From Limiplasma sp958448555 (GTDB lineage Bacteria; Bacillota; Clostridia; Christensenellales; Aristaeellaceae): DNA of 6,625 bases. The stretch spans positions 1 to 6,625 of the forward strand of contig CAUDEL010000081.1 of NCBI GenBank assembly GCA_958448555.1, in the 5' to 3' direction. Position 1 is the stretch's first letter; each line of letters starts with the position of its first letter. The notes beneath the pieces were generated by a model. It did not search any database. It saw nothing but the letters and a program-made list of their open reading frames with translations, and had not been told where the DNA came from. Shown here in pieces: positions 1 through 4,497 of this stretch. A program made the translations under genes and the position numbers.

Positions 1-63
1 GCAAGGTTTCCCTGCGCGTTTCCCCGGCCGCGCCGCAGGCGCAGGGGAAACGTGTCCTGGCGG

Positions 64-88
64 AAAAGATCGCCGTAGGCGAGCTTTT
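64..88 (-). terminator. Possible weak terminator of the hydrolase operon
   Basis: The stem pairs 64-74 with 78-88 with a single mismatch (69 against 83) and a 3-nt loop. Read on the minus strand, the descending arm ends in a run of four U residues; on the plus strand the A-run and T-run would also make it work the other way. It lies about 47 nt past the hydrolase stop codon, a sensible place for a terminator. The U tract is short, so the call is tentative. The GC-only hairpin at 99-122 is nearer the gene but has no U tract on the minus strand. Confidence 0.35.
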
Positions 89-98
89 TCGACACGCT

Positions 99-122
99 GG
101 CGCAGGCGGATGCGCCTGCGCC
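99..122. repeat. Perfect 10-bp inverted repeat (hairpin)
   Basis: GGCGCAGGCG at 99-108 is followed by the loop GATG and its exact reverse complement at 113-122. It begins 12 nt beyond the hydrolase stop codon. Such a stem in the transcript would be very stable and could protect the 3' end of the message or help termination. It lacks a following U tract in either direction, so I do not call it an intrinsic terminator by itself. Confidence 0.6.
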
Positions 123-134
123 GCGGGGAGGGGT

Positions 135-818
135 TTATTCCCTGAGAAGAAATGCCTCTACCGCCTCACGGAAGGCCTGGGCGTTGCTGCGGGCGATGAA
201 GTGGTCGCCCGGCAGGATGACGAGCTCGGCGTTGGGGAGGGAGGCATGAATCCTGCGGGTATGGCTGTCGCGGATCATGTCCCGGGTGCCGGCGATCACC
301 AGGGTCGGGACGGTGAGGTTTTTGAGCGCCTGAGGGCGGATATGCGGCTGAAAGACCATCAGGCGAAGCAATTCCAGCCTGCGGCGGGCCTGGGGGCCGG
401 TCCAGGCTGTCAGGGAGGCGAGGCAACAGCGCAGGATGATGGGAATCTGAAGGGAAGGTCTCACGCCGGAGGGAAAGAGGTTGGCGCCGTTGAGGACCAG
501 GCGGTCCACGCGCTCAGGGTAGCGCAGGGCGAAGGTCAGGGCGATGTTGCCCCCGTCGGAAAAGCCCAGGAGGCTGGCCCGCGCAATGCCCTGATGGTCC
601 ATGAAGCAGCGCAGGTCCTCGGCGAACTGGGAGATCGTAAAGGGGGCGGTCCCTCTGGGAGAGCGGCCATGACCGCGGGTGTCCAGTGCGATGACGCGAA
701 AGTGCCGGGCGAGGGCGTCCTTCTGACAGTCGAAGTACGACCCGTCCTCGCCGTTTCCGTGAAGCAGGATCAGGGGTTTTCCGCTGCCTGTGTCGGCATG
801 ATAAAGCGTAATCTCCAT
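135..818 (-). CDS. Alpha/beta hydrolase, 227 aa
   Basis: This is a small cytoplasmic serine hydrolase of the alpha/beta-fold superfamily; its substrate (ester, lactone, amide or other) cannot be told from sequence. Visible motifs are the oxyanion-hole HGNG (residues 20-23), the strand and turn RVIALDTRGHGRS (41-53), the nucleophile elbow GFSDGG with Ser87 (85-90), the acid Asp180 in AGTRD, and the general base His206 in PGDHF. The Ser87-Asp180-His206 triad is complete and correctly ordered, with a short helical cap at about 115-165. Length fits the compact family form. No signal peptide or membrane segment is seen. I chose the ATG at 816-818 because a GAGG sits 5 nt upstream (824-827) and the family fold begins at once. 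The frame stays open further upstream, but that part lies inside the preceding gene in another frame. The gene follows the metallophosphoesterase stop after 7 nt, so the two are co-transcribed and probably translationally coupled. Confidence 0.88.
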   Translation of the reverse strand: MEITLYHADTGSGKPLILLHGNGEDGSYFDCQKDALARHFRVIALDTRGHGRSPRGTAPFTISQFAEDLRCFMDHQGIARASLLGFSDGGNIALTFALRYPERVDRLVLNGANLFPSGVRPSLQIPIILRCCLASLTAWTGPQARRRLELLRLMVFQPHIRPQALKNLTVPTLVIAGTRDMIRDSHTRRIHASLPNAELVILPGDHFIARSNAQAFREAVEAFLLRE

Positions 819-829
819 AGTTACCTCAC
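819..829 (-). promoter_or_regulatory. Ribosome binding site of the hydrolase, overlapping upstream stop
   Basis: On the minus strand this reads GTGAGGTAACT just before the ATG. The GAGG core (824-827) overlaps the TGA stop codon (826-828) of the metallophosphoesterase gene. This arrangement favours reinitiation by ribosomes finishing the upstream gene. It also settles the hydrolase start, since no other in-frame start with a binding site is visible. Confidence 0.6.
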
Positions 830-1908
830 TCAATGGTGGCTGTAAATTTGATGAGCGTTGCGCTGGGGCTGTTGAACATCCGTCTCTTGAGGGGGTGGTA
901 TTCGTTGGCGCCCAGGCCGCCCGAGATATACTGGTTGATGCTGTTGACGCGCTGCATGCCCACCAGCCCGCTGTCCGGCGGGAACCAGCCCATGTCCGGC
1001 TCATAGAGCGCGCCCACGCCCGGCACGCGCCACTGGCCGCCGCAGTAATGGCCCGCCAGCAGCAGGCTGATGGAGCGGAAGCCGAAGACCGCCTCCTCGT
1101 CGGCCCATTCCAGGCTGGTGCGGATATAGTCCTGAATCAGCGGCGCGTGGGTGACGGCGATCTGCAGGTCGGTGGAAAGCATTTCCTGCTGCGCGGCGAC
1201 GGTCCGTTCCATGACGTCCAGGCGGTAACACAGCGCGCGGTAGCTCGCGCCTCCCTCCGCCTCGTACTGCTGGCCCAGCGCCTCCATCTCTTCCTTCTGC
1301 TTGGCCAGGCTGCTCACCATGCCTTCGGTGTTCACATCATAGAGGTATTCCGGGGTAAACCAGACGCTGAGCTTTCCCACCTCCTGACGCACAGGCGCGT
1401 CCAGGTAAATGGCGCCTTCGGCCTGGGCGGCGAGCACCCAGTCGTTGAGCACCTCCGGCGTCCCCCGCGGCGTCGTCACCACCGCGTCGGGGTCGTCGTC
1501 GCCGGCGATAAAGTATACAGGCGCCTTGGGATTCAGCTGACGGAGCGTGTGGATCAGCGTCAGCATGGGCTCATAGTTGCCGCTGCCGCCCACCATGTCG
1601 CCGCTGAGCACGACGGCGTTAAAGCTCTTGCCCTTGAGCAGCGACTGCCATAGCTCCATGTCGCTTCCCAGCGGCGCGGCGTGCAGATCGCTCAGATGCA
1701 GCACCGTAAAGCCTTCAAACGTCTTGTCCAGCCCCATCACCGAGACGCGCTCGCTCAGGAGCGAAACGCGGCTGTTGGCGGCATGATTGAGCAGAAACGT
1801 CGCCAGCACCAGCGCCACGATCATGGCCAGCACCGTCGCCAGGCATCCCAACCTTCCGGTTTTCTGCTTTTCGGGGGCGAAGATATACTCATTCTTGCGC
1901 TTTCCCAT
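826..1908 (-). CDS. Membrane-anchored metallophosphoesterase-like protein, 360 aa
   Basis: The protein has a short basic N-terminal tail and one hydrophobic segment (about 20-40), then a metallophosphoesterase domain that should lie outside the membrane (type II topology, inferred). Recognisable motifs are HLSDLH (71-76; Asp74, His76), LSGDM (101-105; Asp104), VTHAP (His254) and AGHYCGGQ (285-292). The family normally has GNHD/E and GHTHGGQ. Here the first reads GDDD (136-139) and the second GHYC, so the usual Asn ligand, the adjacent catalytic His and the last His ligand are replaced by Asp137, Asp138 and Cys289. A helical, charged insert occupies about 195-250. Overall layout resembles YkuE-type enzymes, some of which act on membrane phospholipids or UDP-sugars; the substrate here is unknown and catalysis is not assured. 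The ATG at 1906-1908 was chosen because GGGGG lies 8 nt upstream and a strong promoter starts transcription near 1930; starts further upstream fall in or beside the -10 box. First gene of a two-gene operon with the hydrolase. Confidence 0.82.
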   Translation of the reverse strand: MGKRKNEYIFAPEKQKTGRLGCLATVLAMIVALVLATFLLNHAANSRVSLLSERVSVMGLDKTFEGFTVLHLSDLHAAPLGSDMELWQSLLKGKSFNAVVLSGDMVGGSGNYEPMLTLIHTLRQLNPKAPVYFIAGDDDPDAVVTTPRGTPEVLNDWVLAAQAEGAIYLDAPVRQEVGKLSVWFTPEYLYDVNTEGMVSSLAKQKEEMEALGQQYEAEGGASYRALCYRLDVMERTVAAQQEMLSTDLQIAVTHAPLIQDYIRTSLEWADEEAVFGFRSISLLLAGHYCGGQWRVPGVGALYEPDMGWFPPDSGLVGMQRVNSINQYISGGLGANEYHPLKRRMFNSPSATLIKFTATIE

Positions 1909-1914
1909 CTCATA

Positions 1915-1921
1915 CACCCCC
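1915..1921 (-). promoter_or_regulatory. Ribosome binding site of the metallophosphoesterase gene
   Basis: On the minus strand this reads GGGGGTG, 8 nt before the ATG at 1908 when measured from the G-run (1917-1921). The in-frame ATG at 1923 has no such site before it, which favours the downstream start. Confidence 0.5.
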
Positions 1922-1936
1922 ATATATAGTAGTATC

Positions 1937-1965
1937 ATCATAGGCCAGCCGCTCGGGTAAGTCAA
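1937..1965 (-). promoter_or_regulatory. Sigma-A-type promoter of the metallophosphoesterase operon
   Basis: On the minus strand a TTGACT -35 box (1960-1965) and a TATGAT -10 box (1937-1942) are separated by exactly 17 nt. Both are one base from consensus. Transcription should begin near 1930, giving a leader of roughly 20 nt before the ATG at 1908, too short for a riboswitch. Confidence 0.75.
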
Positions 1966-1966
1966 C

Positions 1967-1991
1967 GTATGCTTTCTAAGAAAAGCATTAC
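1967..1991. promoter_or_regulatory. Palindrome abutting the -35 box, possible operator
   Basis: Perfect 7-bp arms ATGCTTT (1969-1975) and AAAGCAT (1982-1988) are separated by 6 nt, and flanking bases (GT on the left, AC on the right) extend the symmetry with one extra base. The site begins 2 bp upstream of the -35 box of the minus-strand promoter, where an activator, or a repressor that crowds RNA polymerase, could bind. It does not resemble the candidate MarR sites near 2239-2262. No regulator is assigned. Confidence 0.4.
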
Positions 1992-2180
1992 ACTTTTGCT
2001 TGAAAATGCGAAGTTTCATCAACAAATCCGATACAACCGGTCACAGATGGGTTAAACTTGTAAACGGCCTTCGGGCCGCATTTCCTCCCCGAAATGATGG
2101 AAGCGTCATCCTAACTAACGTTTTTCGGCGTCCAAACAATCCCGGTTTTCCCATTTCTTCCCCGAGAAGGCGGCTGATAT
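1992..2180. other. Central part of divergent intergenic region
   Basis: The whole gap between the divergent genes is 375 nt (1909-2283). Its ends hold the two promoters listed separately. In this central stretch I find only a short hairpin, CGGCC-TTCG-GGCCG at 2065-2078, with a stable UUCG tetraloop on the plus strand and no following U tract. Base composition is lower in GC than the genes. A 70-codon plus-strand frame crosses it but has no convincing ribosome binding site or family resemblance. I see no RNA gene or riboswitch. Confidence 0.5.
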
Positions 2181-2230
2181 GCGCGGAAAATTTTTTTGGA
2201 TTCTTTCATTGACAAATCGTTTTTCCGCGC
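2181..2230. repeat. Perfect 10-bp inverted repeat bracketing the marR -35 box
   Basis: GCGCGGAAAA at 2181-2190 and its exact reverse complement TTTTCCGCGC at 2221-2230 are separated by 30 nt. The right arm fills the spacer directly before the -10 box and the left arm ends 18 nt before the -35 box. Arm centres are 40 bp apart, close to four helical turns, so both would face the same side of the DNA. The arms could be half-sites for a regulator; this is inference. Confidence 0.6.
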
Positions 2231-2236
2231 TATAAT
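2187..2236 (+). promoter_or_regulatory. Consensus sigma-A promoter of the marR-ABC operon
   Basis: The -35 box TTGACA (2209-2214) and -10 box TATAAT (2231-2236) both match consensus perfectly, with a 16-nt spacer. An A/T run at 2187-2197 upstream of the -35 box could act as an UP element. Transcription should begin near 2243, leaving a leader of about 40 nt. A promoter this strong implies that the operon is held down by a repressor until induced, which suits a MarR-controlled pump. Confidence 0.85.
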
Positions 2237-2238
2237 GT

Positions 2239-2262
2239 TTGTCGTACAACTGTTGCATATAA
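2239..2262. promoter_or_regulatory. Candidate MarR operator over the transcription start
   Basis: TTGTCGTACAA (2239-2249) is a dyad with TTGT/ACAA arms. It overlaps a second small dyad, CAAC-T-GTTG (2247-2255), and is followed by a weaker TTGCATATAA copy (2253-2262). AT-rich dyads of about this size are typical MarR-family targets. The position, just after the -10 box and across the expected start of transcription, would let a bound dimer block initiation, giving autoregulation. The assignment to the encoded regulator is inference from position. Confidence 0.5.
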
Positions 2263-2283
2263 AACATTTAAACGGAGGGCCAA

Positions 2284-2712
2284 ATGCAACGAAAGATTGG
2301 AATCGACATTCACCGGCTGGACAACCGCATCCGACGCTGTGTGTGTCGGGCCGTTGCGCAGCACGAGATCGAGGCGGTCAGCGGCAGCAACGGCCGCATC
2401 ATCCGCTTCCTGAGCGAGCATGCGGACCGGGACATCTACCAAAAGGATTTGGAGGAGGCGTTCGGCATCACCCGTTCCACGGCCTCGCGGGTTCTGCGGC
2501 TGATGGAACAGAAGGGGCTTGTGGAGCGCAGGAGCGTGGCGCACGACGCGCGGCTGAAAAAGCTGATTCTTACGGAGCGCTCGCGCGCGCTGCTTGAGGA
2601 GATGTGTCAGACCGGCAGCTCCGTGGACGAGCAGCTGATGCGTGGATTTACGGCCGGGGAGATCCAGATGCTCTATGATTTTCTGGACCGCATGTTCAAA
2701 AACCTGGAATAA
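2284..2712 (+). CDS. MarR-family transcriptional regulator, 142 aa
   Basis: A winged helix-turn-helix DNA-binding protein of normal MarR length, expected to act as a homodimer that releases DNA when it binds a small ligand or is oxidised. Helices at the two ends (about 5-35 and 100-141) would form the dimer interface. The helix-turn-helix lies at about 53-80, with recognition helix TRSTASRVLRLMEQKG (63-78). The wing follows at 81-98 and contains the family's DxR signature (Asp88, Arg90). Cys20, Cys21 and Cys108 are present, but redox sensing cannot be inferred from that alone. The ATG at 2284 follows GGAGG by 5 nt. It is the first gene of an operon with two ABC half-transporters, 36 nt upstream of the first. 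It most likely represses this operon and is relieved by a pump substrate; SatR with SatAB in Streptococcus suis is a comparable arrangement. The ligand is unknown. Confidence 0.92.
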   Translation: MQRKIGIDIHRLDNRIRRCVCRAVAQHEIEAVSGSNGRIIRFLSEHADRDIYQKDLEEAFGITRSTASRVLRLMEQKGLVERRSVAHDARLKKLILTERSRALLEEMCQTGSSVDEQLMRGFTAGEIQMLYDFLDRMFKNLE

Positions 2713-2735
2713 TGCCGTTTCAAGATCATTCCGAC

Positions 2736-2748
2736 AGGAGGGAAAGCT
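2736..2748 (+). promoter_or_regulatory. Strong ribosome binding site of the first ABC gene
   Basis: AGGAGG at 2736-2741 lies 7 nt before the ATG at 2749. No hairpin terminator or promoter is visible in the 36-nt gap after marR, so the ABC genes are read from the marR promoter. Confidence 0.75.
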
Positions 2749-4497
2749 ATGGTCAAACGCCTGATGAAAAGCATCCGGGAGTTCAGGGTCCCATCTATTA
2801 AAGCATCCATTTACGTATCGCTGGAGGTGGTCATGGAGGTGGTCATCCCGCTGGTGATGGCGGACCTCATCGACAAGGGGATCAACGGGGGCGACATGCC
2901 CTACATTCTCAAAACGGGTCTGATCCTCGTTTTGGCGGCGCTTCTGTCGCTGTGCTTCGGTGCGCTGGCAGGAAAGTACTCCGCCATGGCCTCGGCGGGC
3001 TTTGCCAAGAACCTGCGCAGGGACATGTACAGCCATGTGCAGGAATATTCCTTTTCCAACATCGACAAATTCTCCACCGGCGGCCTGGTCACCCGTCTGA
3101 CCACGGACGTGACCAACGTGCAAAACGCCTACCAGATGGTCATCCGCATCGCGGTGCGCGCGCCGCTTATGCTGATCTTCTCCCTGGGCGCCGCCATCTG
3201 CATCGACTGGCAGCTCTCGGTGATCTTCCTGGCCTTCATCCCGGTTCTGGGCATTGGCCTGTACCTGGTCGCCAGCCACGCGCATCCGATTTTTGAGCGC
3301 GTGTTCAAACTCTATGATCGCCTCAACGGCGTCGTGGGCGAGAACCTGCGCGGCATCCGTGTGGTCAAGTCCTTTGTGCGCGAGGCTTACGAGGAGGAGA
3401 AGTTCGGCGCCATCTCCAGCGACATCTATCAGGATTTCTCCCATGCCGAGCGTATTCTGGCCTTCAATATGCCGCTGATGCAGTTTTCCGTCTATGGCTG
3501 CATGCTGCTTATCAGCTGGTTCGGCGCCAAGGCGGTGGTGGCCTGCGGCGGCGACGCGGTGCTGGGCCTGTCCACGGGCGAGCTGACCAGCCTGTTTACC
3601 TACACCATGCAGATCCTCTCCAGCCTGATGATGCTGAGCATGGTGTTTGTCATGATCGTCATCTCCCGCGCCTCCATGGAGCGCATTGACGAGGTGTTGC
3701 AGGAGAAAAGCGCCATCGTCTCGCCCGAAAACGCGGTGACGGAGGTGAAGGACGGCTCCATCGTCTTTGATGACGTGACCTTCCGCTACAACGCCAGCGC
3801 CGAAAAGCCGGTGCTGGACCATGTGAAGTTGAACATCGCCTCCGGGCAGACGATCGGCATCCTGGGCGGCACGGGATCGTCCAAGTCAAGCCTGGTGCAG
3901 CTCATTCCGCGTCTGTACGACGTAAGCGAGGGCAGCGTGTCCGTGGGCGGCGTGGACGTGCGGCGCTATGACCTGGAAACCCTGCGCGACGCGGTGGCCT
4001 TCGTATTGCAAAAGAACGAGCTGTTCTCCGGCACCATCAAGGACAACCTGCGCTGGGGCAACGAGCACGCCACTGACGAGGAAATGATTCACGCCTGCAA
4101 GCTGGCGCAGGCCGACGGCTTCATCCAGTCCTTCCCCGACGGATATGACACCTACATCGAGCAGGGCGGCACCAACGTCTCCGGCGGCCAGAAGCAGCGC
4201 CTGTGCATCGCCCGCGCGCTTTTGAAAAATCCCAAGGTCCTGATTCTGGATGACTCCACCAGCGCCGTGGATACCGCGACTGACGCGCTGATTCGCAAGG
4301 CGTTTCTGGAGGAGATCCCCAACGTCACCAAGATCATCATCGCCCAGCGCGTGGCCAGCGTGATGGACGCGGATCAGATCATCGTACTCAACGAGGGCCG
4401 TGTGATGGATGTGGGCACGCACGACGAGATGATGAGCCGAAGCCCGATTTACCGCGAGGTCTATGAGTCCCAGATGAAGGGAGGCGATGAGGAATGA
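2749..4497 (+). CDS. ABC half-transporter with degenerate ATP site, 582 aa
   Basis: A type I (ABCB-like) exporter half with a membrane domain followed by a nucleotide-binding domain. Six hydrophobic segments lie near residues 17-39, 53-75, 131-152, 155-177, 240-263 and 279-305. The ATPase domain starts near 335: A-loop Tyr347, Walker A GGTGSSKS (373-380, Lys379), Q-loop Gln421, signature VSGGQ (477-481), Walker B VLILD (497-501). Three changes weaken its own ATP site: Ser378 for the last Walker A glycine, Asp502 for the catalytic Glu, and Gln533 for the H-loop His. The signature motif is intact and would serve the partner's site. This is the pattern of the non-catalytic half of heterodimeric multidrug exporters (BmrC, TM287 and LmrC class). 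Overlap with the next gene by ATGA supports equimolar production. It is likely under MarR control. The substrate is unknown; drug or toxic-metabolite export is inferred from family and regulator. Confidence 0.93.
   Translation: MVKRLMKSIREFRVPSIKASIYVSLEVVMEVVIPLVMADLIDKGINGGDMPYILKTGLILVLAALLSLCFGALAGKYSAMASAGFAKNLRRDMYSHVQEYSFSNIDKFSTGGLVTRLTTDVTNVQNAYQMVIRIAVRAPLMLIFSLGAAICIDWQLSVIFLAFIPVLGIGLYLVASHAHPIFERVFKLYDRLNGVVGENLRGIRVVKSFVREAYEEEKFGAISSDIYQDFSHAERILAFNMPLMQFSVYGCMLLISWFGAKAVVACGGDAVLGLSTGELTSLFTYTMQILSSLMMLSMVFVMIVISRASMERIDEVLQEKSAIVSPENAVTEVKDGSIVFDDVTFRYNASAEKPVLDHVKLNIASGQTIGILGGTGSSKSSLVQLIPRLYDVSEGSVSVGGVDVRRYDLETLRDAVAFVLQKNELFSGTIKDNLRWGNEHATDEEMIHACKLAQADGFIQSFPDGYDTYIEQGGTNVSGGQKQRLCIARALLKNPKVLILDDSTSAVDTATDALIRKAFLEEIPNVTKIIIAQRVASVMDADQIIVLNEGRVMDVGTHDEMMSRSPIYREVYESQMKGGDEE
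4480..4497 (+). promoter_or_regulatory. Ribosome binding site and ATGA overlap joining the two ABC genes
   Basis: GGAGG at 4480-4484 lies 9 nt before the ATG at 4494, inside the end of the first ABC gene. Stop (TGA, 4495-4497) and start (ATG, 4494-4496) overlap as ATGA, and a second in-frame ATG follows at 4497. The 4494 start has the better spacing; starting at 4497 would shorten the protein by one residue. Confidence 0.7.

Larger units (their letters stand above)
1..134. other. Gene-free left edge with three hairpins
   Basis: I see no supportable gene here. The stretch is very GC-rich and contains three back-to-back hairpins. Hairpin one spans 17-52, with a perfect 9-bp outer stem (17-25 with 44-52) and an inner 5-bp stem (30-34 with 38-42). 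Hairpin two spans 64-88, 11 positions with one mismatch and a 3-nt loop. Hairpin three spans 99-122, a perfect 10-bp stem with a GATG loop. All lie downstream of the minus-strand hydrolase stop codon, so at least one may end that operon. The cluster could instead be a dispersed palindromic repeat; this is inference. Confidence 0.6.

Noticed and set aside
1..97. Minus-strand frame open from a GTG near 97 to the left edge
   Set aside because: It stays open for about 32 codons and looks faintly protein-like, but it crosses two strong hairpins, has no ribosome binding site and is cut by the window edge. Too little is visible to call a gene.
201..845. 214-codon plus-strand frame opposite the hydrolase
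   Set aside because: It is antisense to a gene with a complete catalytic triad. Its composition is that of a GC-skew shadow frame and no domain is recognisable.
819..1004. In-frame N-terminal extension of the hydrolase by 62 codons, to an ATG at 1004
   Set aside because: The extension lies within the end of the metallophosphoesterase gene in another frame, has low-complexity Ser/Ala/Thr content with no family resemblance, and lacks a ribosome binding site. The ATG at 818 has one.
1909..2025. N-terminal extension of the metallophosphoesterase by 39 codons
   Set aside because: It would overlap the -10 and -35 boxes of the only good minus-strand promoter, so those codons would lie upstream of the transcript start.
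2065..2078. UUCG hairpin as a terminator or riboswitch element
   Set aside because: The stem has only 5 bp, no U tract follows on either strand, and it lies outside both predicted transcripts.
2055..2095. Minus-strand mini-frame of about 9 codons after GGGGAGG
   Set aside because: The purine-rich stretch is only 2 nt from the ATG, too close for normal initiation, and no promoter serves it.
2000..2212. 70-codon plus-strand frame in the divergent intergenic region
   Set aside because: It has no good ribosome binding site, no recognisable family and an unusual composition, and it runs into the marR promoter.
2230..3822. 530-codon minus-strand frame opposite marR and the first ABC gene
   Set aside because: It is rich in His, Asp, Gln and Ala, as expected from reversing GC-biased codons. 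It covers well-supported genes and has no recognisable domain.
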